Assembly: GCA_016194905.1 (NCBI GenBank) | Contig: JACQAP010000016.1 | Location: 50,415-114,414 of the forward strand | Origin: Betaproteobacteria bacterium | Lineage (GTDB): Bacteria; Pseudomonadota; Gammaproteobacteria; Burkholderiales; JACQAP01 | DNA: 64,000 nucleotides | Direction of reading: 5' to 3' | Part shown: positions 8,096 to 15,441 of the stretch, piece by piece | Layout of the letters: the number at the start of each line of letters is the position of its first letter | Numbering within the stretch: position 1 is the stretch's first letter | Position numbers and translations under genes: made by a program | Notes under the pieces: generated by a model | Database searches by the model: none | Told to the model about the DNA's origin: nothing | Seen by the model: the letters and a program-made list of their open reading frames with translations, nothing else

Positions 8096-9282
8096 GTCTG
8101 CGCACCATTAAGATTGGCGACCTCGCTCTAAATGAACACGGGGCATTTAAAATAGGCCCCTTCGGAAGCTCACTGAAAAAGTCTGAGCTGGTCGATACCG
8201 GGATTCCTGTTGTCGGAATTGAGAACGTCTTGCCCAATCAATTCGAAAAGGGCTTCCGACGCTTCGTTGCGCCTGCAAAATTTAAGGAACTATCCGACTA
8301 TGAAATTGCGCCTGATGACGTGCTTGTTACGACTATGGGCACAATTGGACGAGCTGCCGTCGTTCCGCACAAGTTGGGCAAAGCGATTTTTGATTCGCAC
8401 CTATTCAGGATGCGTGTCGATACGGACCGCGTCTTTCCGGCTTACCTCTGCTATGCGATTAACAGTAGTGTCATAGACGTTCAGCTTCAGAAAATGGCAC
8501 GCGGTGCCATTATGCAAGGCCTCAATACAACGATTCTGAGAGAGTGCGACATACCGCTGCCAGACTTGTCCGAGCAAAAGCGAATTGCAGGGCTGTTGGC
8601 GCAGGCAGACCGGCTGCGCCGCACCCGCCGCTACGCCCTCGAACTCAGCGACACCTTCCTGATATCCGTCTTCATCGAGATGTTCGGAGACCCAGCACGA
8701 AATACAAAAGGCTGGGATCGCGTTGAATTCGCAACGTTGGGCGCGCTGGATCGCGGCCGATCTAAGCATCGCCCAAGAAACGCGCCGCACCTCTATGGCG
8801 GGCGCTATCCTTTTATTCAGACGGGCGACATAGCCAACTGCGATAAATACATCAAAGAGCACCATCAGACCTACTCAGAAGCAGGATTGAAACAAAGCAA
8901 AGTCTGGCCTGCTGGGACTCTTTGTATAACGATCGCAGCTAACATAGGAAAGACTGGAATCCTTACCTATCCGGCGTGTTTCCCCGACAGCGTTGTCGGT
9001 TTTTTACCTCGCGATGGTGTCGTGACCGAGTATATCCAGTACTGGCTGGGGTTTTTGCAGGAGCATCTTGAGAAAAACGCACCGGAGTCCGCACAGAAAA
9101 ATATCAACCTGGAAATACTGCGTGAGTTGACTACTCCATTGCCTCCGCTCTCGCTCCAGCAGCAGTTTGCAGGTGTATTACGCAAATACGAGCAGCTACG
9201 TTCTAACCAGCGCGAAGCATTGCGCCAAGCCGATCACTTGTTTCAGTCCCTGCTCCACCGCGCGTTCGCAGCCAAAGATTAA
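8092..9282 (+). CDS. hsdS: Type I restriction-modification specificity subunit
   Basis: The 396-residue protein is the DNA-recognition subunit. It shows two target recognition domains, each followed by a helical spacer: the first ends near the LPLPDLSEQKRIAGLLAQAD segment (about 155-175), the second near PLPPLSLQQQFAGVLRKYEQ (about 355-375). The two halves are differently built, so a bipartite asymmetric target is expected; the target cannot be read from sequence. The recognition domains are clearly lower in GC than hsdM, as usual for fast-exchanging specificity genes. It starts at a GTG that overlaps the hsdM stop codon. Confidence 0.92.
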   Translation: MSLRTIKIGDLALNEHGAFKIGPFGSSLKKSELVDTGIPVVGIENVLPNQFEKGFRRFVAPAKFKELSDYEIAPDDVLVTTMGTIGRAAVVPHKLGKAIFDSHLFRMRVDTDRVFPAYLCYAINSSVIDVQLQKMARGAIMQGLNTTILRECDIPLPDLSEQKRIAGLLAQADRLRRTRRYALELSDTFLISVFIEMFGDPARNTKGWDRVEFATLGALDRGRSKHRPRNAPHLYGGRYPFIQTGDIANCDKYIKEHHQTYSEAGLKQSKVWPAGTLCITIAANIGKTGILTYPACFPDSVVGFLPRDGVVTEYIQYWLGFLQEHLEKNAPESAQKNINLEILRELTTPLPPLSLQQQFAGVLRKYEQLRSNQREALRQADHLFQSLLHRAFAAKD

Positions 9283-9387
9283 CCACCGGTTCGCGATCGA
9301 CGCGTGCCAGCGAGCCCGCGTGCCCTAATGAGCGCGACTCAACCGGAACGTTGGGCGTCAGAATCCACCACCAAGACCCCCGCTCCC

Positions 9388-9416
9388 TTGACTTCCCAGG
9401 CTTAGTTCACTATTCT
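9388..9416 (+). promoter_or_regulatory. Predicted sigma70 promoter for the four-gene cassette
   Basis: TTGACT at 9388-9393 is separated by 17 bases from TATTCT at 9411-9416. It lies 38 bases before the start of the first cassette gene, so the cassette probably has its own transcript rather than reading on from hsdS. Confidence 0.6.
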
Positions 9417-9430
9417 GAACGCTTGTCTAG

Positions 9431-9454
9431 GTGGAATAGTGGAATAGTGGAATA
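9431..9454 (+). repeat. Three tandem 8-bp repeats in the leader of the first cassette gene
   Basis: GTGGAATA occurs three times in a row; the last A is the A of the start codon at 9454. The repeat occupies the place where a ribosome binding site should be, and no standard purine-rich site is present. Confidence 0.85.
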
Positions 9455-9810
9455 TGGCAAAGGCACGCGTAACCACGAAAGGCGGGGCAACGATCACCGT
9501 TGAAGGGACACCGGACGAGGTGGCCACATTAGTTGCCCGGCTTGAGTCGGGATCTCAACCAGCCCGGAAGAGAGCAACTCCCTCAGGACGAAAGAGTAAG
9601 CTCAGAACTACCCCCACCGGCCTGATCGTGGATCTCATCGATGGAGGGTTCTTTAAAAAGCCGAAGGAACTGAGTGCCATAAGACTTGCCCTAGAGGAGC
9701 AAGGGCACTACTACCCGGTCACGACCCTGTCACCGATCCTGTTGCGCTTCATCAGGAAGCGTGAACTGCGACGGATCAAGGATCAGAAGCGCTGGTTGTA
9801 CGTTAACTGA
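9454..9810 (+). CDS. Hypothetical winged-helix-like protein, cassette gene 1
   Basis: I do not recognise this 118-residue basic protein. The N-terminus (1-30) resembles a small beta-alpha unit, followed by a Lys/Arg-rich linker (37-52). The C-terminal half (55-118) has a pattern G-L, GGFF at 64-67, a spaced I...AL...G..Y block, then a basic end. The same pattern recurs in the next gene, so the two are tandem paralogs. The alternating helix and final strand pattern suggests a winged helix that binds nucleic acid (inference). It heads an operon of four genes with gaps of two bases or less or overlaps, directly downstream of a type I RM operon. Confidence 0.72.
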   Translation: MAKARVTTKGGATITVEGTPDEVATLVARLESGSQPARKRATPSGRKSKLRTTPTGLIVDLIDGGFFKKPKELSAIRLALEEQGHYYPVTTLSPILLRFIRKRELRRIKDQKRWLYVN

Positions 9811-9812
9811 CC

Positions 9813-10142
9813 ATGCCGGCCGAAATCACTAAGACTCTGAAGGATCTCCAGTCGCGGGTGAAGAGGCTTGAGGATGCCGTCTTTCCCAAACGCCAGAAGA
9901 CTGCGCGCAAGGGAGATAGTAGTGACTTCAAGGGCGCAACAGGAGGATTGCGGTTTCTGGTCAATAAGGGGTTCTTCGATCGCAAACGCACCTTTGGGGA
10001 AATCAATGAAGCGCTCGCGAGCCATGGCTACCACTACAGCAAACAGGCTGTACAGACTCCGCTCAATACTCTCTCGAAGGCTGGCTCACTGTTTGTGAGC
10101 TTCCGCGAAGGGGGACGAAAAGTCTATGCAAAGAGGAAATAG
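9813..10142 (+). CDS. Hypothetical winged-helix-like protein, cassette gene 2
   Basis: This 109-residue basic protein is a diverged paralog of the preceding gene product. A short N-terminal heptad-like helix (about 5-25) could make a coiled coil. The C-terminal domain repeats the layout G-L at 45-46, GFF at 53-55, I-x3-AL, G-x2-Y and a final basic tail. The start lies two bases after the previous stop and the end overlaps gene 3 by 17 bases, which implies coupled translation and stoichiometric production. Function is unknown; DNA or RNA binding is likely from charge and predicted fold. Confidence 0.7.
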   Translation: MPAEITKTLKDLQSRVKRLEDAVFPKRQKTARKGDSSDFKGATGGLRFLVNKGFFDRKRTFGEINEALASHGYHYSKQAVQTPLNTLSKAGSLFVSFREGGRKVYAKRK

Positions 10143-10590
10143 CAAAGCCAATCCAGCACTCGTAGCGCGGCTGGAGCGGATAAGAGACCTGCTTGAAGAA
10201 AGTATCAGCTTGGCACGAGCGGCAAAACCGCAAACGCTCACGTCGACAACGGGAGTTCGCCGTCCACGAACGACGTCCAGACAACGAAGCAACATCGATT
10301 TTTCCACGCCCATTCGCCCATTTGTCAAGAAGCATGCAGTGGGAATGAGTGGGCCGAAAAAATTCACTCTAGTTCTCGCGCACCTCGCAGGAGGGGACGT
10401 TGGCAAGAAAGTGTCCTTGGAGGAAGTCGAGAGGCAATGGAGCAGAATGACCGCGAAGGGACTCTTGGATATCAAATTCAATCGATTCTATTCGGCGAGT
10501 GCCAAAGATAATGACTGGGTGAATACGGAGAAGAGCGGTCTTTACCACCTAAGACCGTCTTGGCAAAGTATCTTCGATGAAAAACACTGA
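10126..10590 (+). CDS. Hypothetical protein, cassette gene 3
   Basis: I do not recognise this 154-residue protein. A predicted amphipathic helix near 10-35 is followed by a basic, Thr/Ser/Arg-rich linker (about 38-58). A C-terminal domain (60-154) contains alternating helices and a last strand that ends in a Trp/Phe-rich tail. It overlaps gene 2 by 17 bases and gene 4 by 14 bases. The C-terminal part looks like the small all-helix plus strand modules of genes 1 and 2, but I cannot align it securely. The tight overlaps make it part of the same unit. Confidence 0.68.
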   Translation: MQRGNSKANPALVARLERIRDLLEESISLARAAKPQTLTSTTGVRRPRTTSRQRSNIDFSTPIRPFVKKHAVGMSGPKKFTLVLAHLAGGDVGKKVSLEEVERQWSRMTAKGLLDIKFNRFYSASAKDNDWVNTEKSGLYHLRPSWQSIFDEKH

Positions 10591-11356
10591 CCAAGTTAGG
10601 GGCCTCCTAGCAAAGAAGTTCGATGCGCGACACATTGAGGCGTCGCTTAAGCACTTTTCTACTGCTGTGGAGAAATACGCCGTTCAAGATTGGGATGGCG
10701 TCGCTCTTAAAGCGGGTAAGTTTGTCGAGTCGATCACGAAAGCCTTGATCGTCCATTGCGGCAAGACAGTGAGCAACCCGAGGCAATTCAAGGCGGGTAA
10801 TGAGCTTCGGCAGCTTGAGAGTATTAGTGCAAGTGCCTATTCCGACGTGGTCCGAATCGTGATTCCGAAGGCGTGCATTGTCGTTTATGAAGTTGTCAAC
10901 AATCGAGGGGGTAGGCATGATGCGCACGACATCGATGCCAATGAAATGGACGCGAAGGTGGTCGTACCTATCATTTCGTGGGTACTCGCCGAATTGGTCC
11001 GTTTTTGCAGTACAACCGCAGATACGGTTGCGGCTGCTACCTTGATCGACGAACTTACAAACAAGACATATCCATACTTTGAGGAGATCGATGGCCGCCC
11101 CTATGTGAACGTTAAGGGCCTCAAGGCCGGAGAGATCGCCTTGCTGCTCCTCTACTCCTTGTATCCGAGACGAATTGGTCGCCAGGAGCTTGTAGGGCTC
11201 GTCGCAAGACACGGAATCTCCAAGAGTACTGCTCAGACCGCCGTGCATCGACTGAAGCATTTGGTAGACGACAATGACGGTGAGTGGAAGCTTCGAGGTA
11301 TCGGCAGACAGGATGCAGATACACTTCTAAAGAACGTAATCCGGAGAGAACGATAG
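10577..11356 (+). CDS. Hypothetical protein with HEPN-like N-terminus, cassette gene 4
   Basis: The 259-residue product has a helical N-terminal domain (about 1-145) that resembles HEPN-type domains of abortive-infection proteins. A conserved-looking patch from R110 to D124 (NRGGRHDAHDIDANEMD) contains R110-x6-H117, compatible with the Rx4-6H RNase motif, although the residue after Arg is Gly rather than the common polar residue. The C-terminal part (about 180-255) is a helical, probably winged-helix region. It is the last gene of the cassette. A role as RNA-cleaving effector controlled by the small DNA/RNA-binding partners is a plausible but untested reading. Confidence 0.65.
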   Translation: MKNTDQVRGLLAKKFDARHIEASLKHFSTAVEKYAVQDWDGVALKAGKFVESITKALIVHCGKTVSNPRQFKAGNELRQLESISASAYSDVVRIVIPKACIVVYEVVNNRGGRHDAHDIDANEMDAKVVVPIISWVLAELVRFCSTTADTVAAATLIDELTNKTYPYFEEIDGRPYVNVKGLKAGEIALLLLYSLYPRRIGRQELVGLVARHGISKSTAQTAVHRLKHLVDDNDGEWKLRGIGRQDADTLLKNVIRRER

Positions 11357-11586
11357 AACGAATCGTGATTTTCCCGCAGCGATGAGCGGAACGCCCAACT
11401 CTGCTTGTTGCTGACAGCCGTCTGCGCGCAATACGATCTCGCGCGTAACGGTTAGCCCGACGCCCTGATTGATGGAATCGCGTCCGAGGCCGACATCCCG
11501 GTTACGGCTGATCTTTGCCTGCAGCCGCCGGAGGTGGTCGCAATTTGCGACCACCTCGTCGCGCTCCAGACGTTTGTCGAAAGGTC
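11357..11586. other. Gap between cassette and ORF6N gene
   Basis: No gene is supported here. A minus-strand frame (11327-11590) with a TTG start overlaps the ORF6N stop, but its product resembles nothing I know and it reads through the palindrome at 11531-11557. The interval may hold a decayed 3' continuation of the ORF6N locus. Confidence 0.45.
11531..11557. repeat. 27-nt palindrome with GGTCGCAATTTGCGACC core
   Basis: The 12-nt arm GAGGTGGTCGCA pairs perfectly with TGCGACCACCTC around a 3-nt centre. The 17-nt core recurs exactly at 11908-11924 inside the ORF6N gene. No T-run follows, so a simple terminator is unlikely; a protein binding site is possible. Confidence 0.85.
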
Positions 11587-12057
11587 TCAATCGGTCTGCA
11601 CGAACCCGATGCGGCGCGTCTTCGCGGGCTCGGGCGGCGCCATGAGCTGGCGGATGGCCTCCAGGATGCCGGCGATGGCCTGGTCGTGCGTGGCGAGCTT
11701 GCGCTCCAGGCGCAATTCCAGTTCGTCGAGCCGCTTGGCGAGTTCTTTGTGAGTCCCGATCGCTTCGCGCAGTTCGACGAAGGCACGCACGATGAACACA
11801 TTCATTTCCGTAGCTAGGGGAGAGTTGAGGATGGTGGCGGCCATGATGGCGCCGTGCTCGGTGAACACGTAGGGCAAGTAGCGTCGGCCGCCGCGTCCCC
11901 CGATTGAGGTCGCAATTTGCGACCTCAAAGCGGAATGCTCGGTGTCGCGCAACCGGAACATGAAATCCGCGGGAAAGCGTGCGAGATTGCGCTTCACCTG
12001 CTCGTTGAAGCGCTTCGTCGTCACCCCGTACAGAGCGGCGAGGTCAGCGTCGATCAT
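11587..12057 (-). CDS. ORF6N domain protein, 5' end uncertain
   Basis: The protein carries an ORF6N domain, a phage-type DNA-binding module. From ATG 12057 it has 156 residues and begins MIDADLAALYGV, which is inside the conserved domain. The preceding codons, read back to the LexA-like stop at 12154, encode AKKLEAAAPVVTARIARQ and LLVRGHKV, a natural ORF6N start, but contain no ATG, GTG or TTG. The expected start position (12139-12141) reads ATC. Either an unusual start is used or the gene is crippled. A C-terminal coiled coil follows at about 90-135. It lies in the same frame directly after the LexA-like gene. Confidence 0.75.
   Translation of the reverse strand: MIDADLAALYGVTTKRFNEQVKRNLARFPADFMFRLRDTEHSALRSQIATSIGGRGGRRYLPYVFTEHGAIMAATILNSPLATEMNVFIVRAFVELREAIGTHKELAKRLDELELRLERKLATHDQAIAGILEAIRQLMAPPEPAKTRRIGFVQTD
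11904..11928. repeat. 25-nt palindrome inside the ORF6N gene
   Basis: The 11-nt arm TTGAGGTCGCA pairs with TGCGACCTCAA around ATT. It shares a 17-nt core with the palindrome at 11531-11557. It is embedded in codons for the conserved RSQIATS region. Confidence 0.85.
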
Positions 12058-12153
12058 AACCTTGTGGCCGCGGACGAGGAGAATTTGCCGGGCGATGCGC
12101 GCGGTGACGACGGGTGCGGCCGCTTCAAGTTTCTTCGCGATGACGCTTACCCG

Positions 12154-12729
12154 CTACCGGTACGTCCTGAATTGTCCGACCACCACTCCGAAAATCTCCA
12201 GCTCGCCCTTGGGCCGTATGACCGCATAGGCCTTGTTCTCGGGTCGAAGCACGACACGGCCTTTCTCGCGGCCGAACCGCTTCAACGTAAACTCGTTGTC
12301 GATGATCGCGATAACGATGTCGCCAACGTTCGCGGATGAACGCTTCTCAACGACGACTACATCGCCAGGATGAATGCCGGCATCGATCATCGAATCGCCT
12401 TTGACGGTGATCAGTATGGTCTTCGAGGGACGGGCGACGAGGTACTCGTCAATGGAAAGCCCTTCGGGACCTGAATCTGCAGCCGGGCTGGGCAGCCCGG
12501 CCCGCACACTTTCCGCTAACGGGCGCTCGAAGAACCGCTTCCCAGGTTTAAGGCGCCGATCCGGTGAACTCTCAAGGAATCCTTCCGCCTTGAACCGTAG
12601 GACCATCCCCGCTACCGAGGCCTTCGAGTTCAGCCCGACGAGGGTGCCGATTGCAGCGTAGGACGGCAGTACCCGATGCCGGGCGTAGTAGTCCTGCAGT
12701 CTCAAAAGGTATTGACCATCATTCGCCAT
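12154..12729 (-). CDS. LexA-like autoproteolytic repressor
   Basis: The 191-residue product has the LexA/UmuD layout. An N-terminal helix-turn-helix (about 1-60) is followed by a S24 peptidase-like domain. The cleavage bond is Ala77-Gly78 in VRAGLP, the catalytic serine is S113 in GDSM, and the lysine is K150 in FTLKRF. It should repress until RecA-stimulated self-cleavage after DNA damage. The N-terminal domain differs from the main chromosomal LexA, so it is probably an accessory regulator. A perfect dyad with GAAC-N4-GTTC lies 13 bases upstream of its start, in the gap to the divergent HipA-like gene, and probably controls both. Confidence 0.88.
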   Translation of the reverse strand: MANDGQYLLRLQDYYARHRVLPSYAAIGTLVGLNSKASVAGMVLRFKAEGFLESSPDRRLKPGKRFFERPLAESVRAGLPSPAADSGPEGLSIDEYLVARPSKTILITVKGDSMIDAGIHPGDVVVVEKRSSANVGDIVIAIIDNEFTLKRFGREKGRVVLRPENKAYAVIRPKGELEIFGVVVGQFRTYR

Positions 12730-12741
12730 CCGCCTAACATA

Positions 12742-12757
12742 CCGAACGATCGTTCGG
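12742..12757. promoter_or_regulatory. Predicted operator of the LexA-like repressor
   Basis: CCGAACGATCGTTCGG is a perfect 16-bp palindrome containing GAAC-N4-GTTC, the form of SOS box known from Gram-positive LexA/DinR and some proteobacterial LexA variants. It is in the 62-base divergent gap between the LexA-like and HipA-like genes. Confidence 0.7.
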
Positions 12758-12768
12758 AGGTCAACGAT

Positions 12769-12792
12769 ATGAGAACCCCCAAGGTATCGTAG
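12769..12792 (+). other. Seven-codon leader frame before the HipA-like gene
   Basis: ATG at 12769 is preceded by GGAGG at suitable distance and encodes MRTPKVS. Its TAG stop shares its G with the GTG start of the HipA-like gene. It may couple translation, or be the original N-terminus displaced by a frameshift. Confidence 0.4.
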
Positions 12793-13583
12793 TGCTGGAT
12801 CGGGTCACCGCGATCCGCTTTGACGGGCGTGTCCAAACCGGGCGGACCATGCCGTGCCGGCTCTCGTGTGAAACCGCCACTGGCGATGAGGTCGAAGTGG
12901 TGGCGAAACTCTCCGCGGGCTGCGAACGCCGGGTCGCCGCACTGGTGTCGGAAGCAATCGCCGCGATGCTTGCTGCGGATCTCGATCTTCCGGTACCGGA
13001 ACCTTTTCTGGTCAGACTTGATCCGCAATTTGTTGCGACGATTCCAGATCAGACGGTGGCGGAGATCGCGCGCCGGAGCAATCCGGTCGCGTTCGGCTCG
13101 AAAAGTCTGCCGCCTGGATTCACAAGCTGGCCGGTCGGCAAGCCGGTCCCGAAAGACGCCCTCAATATCGCCGCCGAAGTGTTTGCGTTCGATGCGCTCA
13201 TTGCCAACGCGGACCGTCGTCGGGAGAATCCGAACTGCCTCTTCAACGGGACGAATCACGCAATCTTCGATCACGAGCTGGCATTTGTTACCGAGGGCGT
13301 GATCGATTGGCGGCCGCCTTGGGAGGTCGGTGCACTCGAAGCCCTGCGCCGTTCCCCAGGCCACTTATTCTCCGAGCAGCTTCGGGGAAGGGCGCTCAAT
13401 TTCGATCGATTGGCGGGTGCTTGGGCGGCCATCACGGACACGAGGCTCGCAGCTTATCGCGACGCGCTGCCGGGCGAGTGGCATGATGCGGGGGATACTG
13501 CCGATAAGGTGTTGAAGCATGTTGCAACGGTCAGGGATAATCTGGCAGCTGCGTTGCAGGAAATCGCGAGGGTACTCCAATGA
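12792..13583 (+). CDS. HipA-like kinase domain protein
   Basis: The 263-residue protein resembles the stand-alone HipA-like kinase family (HipA_2) rather than full-length HipA toxins. Sequence supports a kinase-type core: VVAKL near 36-40 as the ATP-lysine region, ADRRRENPN near 138-146 as the catalytic loop, and FDHELAF near 157-163 as the metal-binding segment. Full HipA is about 440 residues, so the N-terminal subdomain is absent. The stop overlaps the DUF3037 start by four bases. These two families are commonly paired; their joint role is not established. The gene probably shares the SOS-like operator upstream. Confidence 0.78.
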   Translation: MLDRVTAIRFDGRVQTGRTMPCRLSCETATGDEVEVVAKLSAGCERRVAALVSEAIAAMLAADLDLPVPEPFLVRLDPQFVATIPDQTVAEIARRSNPVAFGSKSLPPGFTSWPVGKPVPKDALNIAAEVFAFDALIANADRRRENPNCLFNGTNHAIFDHELAFVTEGVIDWRPPWEVGALEALRRSPGHLFSEQLRGRALNFDRLAGAWAAITDTRLAAYRDALPGEWHDAGDTADKVLKHVATVRDNLAAALQEIARVLQ

Positions 13584-14443
13584 AAAATCTCTACAGTTAC
13601 ACGTATTGCGTGCTGCGGTACGTTCACGACACCACGAGCGGTGAATTCGTGAACGTGGGTATCGTGCTTTACGCCCCAGAGGCACGCTATCTCAGTGCGC
13701 TTTGCCGCAACACCTACGGCCGGCTGAACAAAGTGTTCCCGGGGGTGAACTCCGAGCATTTCAAGTCGCTTATGCGCTACATCCAGGCACGGATCGAGGA
13801 ACAGGGTGAGCGCGTCGCTGGCGAGCTTCCGTTGACCGATCCTTCTAACGTACTGGAGTTCGCACACGCGATCCTACCGCGCGACGATAGCTCGCTTCAG
13901 TGGTCGCCGGCTGGGAGTGGCCGAACCGACGATCCGTCCCGGACGCTGGAGCGGCTATTCGACCGGATGGTGTTGCGCTATGAGGAGCGGCAGGTGGCGG
14001 CCGTACGATCCGACGAGGACGTTTGGCGGAACTTCAAGCGCAACCTGGACGAGCGACGGCTGCTACAGTATTTCCAACCGAAGAAAATTGCCGTCCAAGA
14101 CGACGAGATTGAATTTCAGTACGCGTGGAAGAACGGCGTCTGGAATTGCCTGGAGCCATTGTCGTTTGACCTCGCGGCAGCGGACAGCATTCGCGACAAG
14201 GCGCATCGCTGGCTTGGCCAGTTCGCTAGCCTTCAAGGCGCAACCGATCACTTCAAGGTCTACCTGCTCGTGGGCGCGCCGCAACAAGAAGGTCTGCAGT
14301 CCGCGTTCCTAAACGCAGTCAGCATCCTGAAAAAGATTCCGGCCGATAGGGAAATAGTGTTTGAGCAGGATGCCCCTGCTCTAGCGGCGCGTATTGCGAA
14401 GGAGGTTTCGCTTCACGATACGGCACACCCCGGCACAAACTAG
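13580..14443 (+). CDS. DUF3037 family protein
   Basis: The 287-residue product starts with the typical DUF3037 pattern: YCVLRYVHDTTSGEFVNVGIVLY at 9-31 (tyrosine-rich strand, then EFVNVG). The C-terminal part is helical and without recognisable catalytic motifs. It is translationally coupled to the HipA-like gene through ATGA overlap, the usual partner of this family. The role is unknown; the pair may be a toxin-antitoxin or phage-response module (inference). It is the last gene of the accessory block. Confidence 0.8.
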   Translation: MKNLYSYTYCVLRYVHDTTSGEFVNVGIVLYAPEARYLSALCRNTYGRLNKVFPGVNSEHFKSLMRYIQARIEEQGERVAGELPLTDPSNVLEFAHAILPRDDSSLQWSPAGSGRTDDPSRTLERLFDRMVLRYEERQVAAVRSDEDVWRNFKRNLDERRLLQYFQPKKIAVQDDEIEFQYAWKNGVWNCLEPLSFDLAAADSIRDKAHRWLGQFASLQGATDHFKVYLLVGAPQQEGLQSAFLNAVSILKKIPADREIVFEQDAPALAARIAKEVSLHDTAHPGTN

Positions 14444-14530
14444 CGTCGGGTCATACGGAGGGTTGACATTAGGGTGTGCCGTCCTTCGCGGTTCCTTCGT
14501 GTCTTTCGCGTGTCGCTCTTCAGTTTGCTC

Positions 14531-14614
14531 TTTCTCTGCGTCCTTTGCGCCCTAAAAGGGTACTCCGACGTGCTACGCACGTAGGGTATTCGCGAGGGTA
14601 TCTGCGTTGGGTGT
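14531..14614. repeat. CGCAAAGG-family repeat split by a second repeat
   Basis: TTTCTCTGCGTCCTTTGCGC (14531-14550) and TCTGCGTTGGGTGT (14601-14614) join to give a normal right arm of the CGCAAAGG family. The 50 bases between them are a different repeat, beginning CTAAAAGGGTACTCC and ending with GGGTATTCGCGAGGGTA, with CGACGTGCTACGCACGT in the middle. It looks like one repeat inserted into another. Confidence 0.75.
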
Positions 14615-14619
14615 AATCC

Positions 14620-15420
14620 TTATGCTTTAAGAGCCTGGTCGACGGCGCGTTGGGCCATGATCGTGATCAGGTGCGAGCGGTACTCGGCGCTGGCATGGAT
14701 ATCAGTGTTCAGATTACCAGCGGATACTTTGATTCCCTTGACCGCATCGGGCGAGAAAGATTTCCCGAGGGCCTTTTCCATTTCGGGGATGCGAAATACG
14801 CACGGTCCGGCGCCGGTCGCGGCAACGCGCATGCCGCTGGCGCTTTCAGCCACGAATACACCCACCATCGCGTAACGCGAGGCCGGGTTCTTGAATTTCA
14901 TGTAGGCGGCGCGCTTCGGTATCGGAAAGGAAATCGAGGTAATGATCTCGCCCGGCTCGAGCGCGGTTTCGAACATTCCCGTGAAAAACTGATCGGCCCC
15001 GATCTTGCGTTTGCTGGTGATGACGGTCGCGCCCAGTCCAACGAGCGCCGCGGGATAGTCCGCGGCCGGATCGTTGTTGGCGACCGAACCGCCCAGCGTG
15101 CCCATGTTGCGCACCATCGGGTCGCCGATGCTGCCGGCGAGCAACGCCAGCGCCGGAATGGCTTTGGCGACCTCCTTCGAAGCGGCGACCGCGGCGTGCG
15201 TCGTCATCGCGCCGATCATGACACTCCCGCCCTCGACCTTGATCCCGCGCAATTCCCCGATGCCGCCCAGGTCGATGACGTCTGACGGTGCGGACAACCG
15301 CATCTTCATGGCGGCGATCAACGTCTGTCCGCCTGCCAGCAGGCGGGCGTCTTCCGAAGCGGCCAGCTTCGCCGTAGCGTCCGCGACGCTCGAAGCCTTG
15401 TGATAATTAAATGCATGCAT
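14620..15420 (-). CDS. CoxM-type FAD subunit of molybdenum hydroxylase
   Basis: The 266-residue protein is the FAD-binding medium subunit of a xanthine dehydrogenase/CO dehydrogenase-type enzyme. The N-terminal FAD motif LLAGGQTLI is at about 31-39 and the second, TLGGSVANNDPAADYPAAL, at about 108-126. It passes electrons from the Fe-S subunit to an acceptor. It is transcribed with, and downstream of, the CoxS-type gene; a repeat pair fills the gap between them. Its electron partners are the divergent coxL-type subunit and CoxS-type subunit next to it. Confidence 0.93.
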   Translation of the reverse strand: MHAFNYHKASSVADATAKLAASEDARLLAGGQTLIAAMKMRLSAPSDVIDLGGIGELRGIKVEGGSVMIGAMTTHAAVAASKEVAKAIPALALLAGSIGDPMVRNMGTLGGSVANNDPAADYPAALVGLGATVITSKRKIGADQFFTGMFETALEPGEIITSISFPIPKRAAYMKFKNPASRYAMVGVFVAESASGMRVAATGAGPCVFRIPEMEKALGKSFSPDAVKGIKVSAGNLNTDIHASAEYRSHLITIMAQRAVDQALKA

Positions 15421-15441
15421 GTTTGGTTTTTCCTAAATTTA

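Noticed and set aside
11327..11590. 87-codon minus-strand gene after ORF6N
   Set aside because: It reads through a palindrome, starts at TTG within the ORF6N stop and has no relatives that I recognise.
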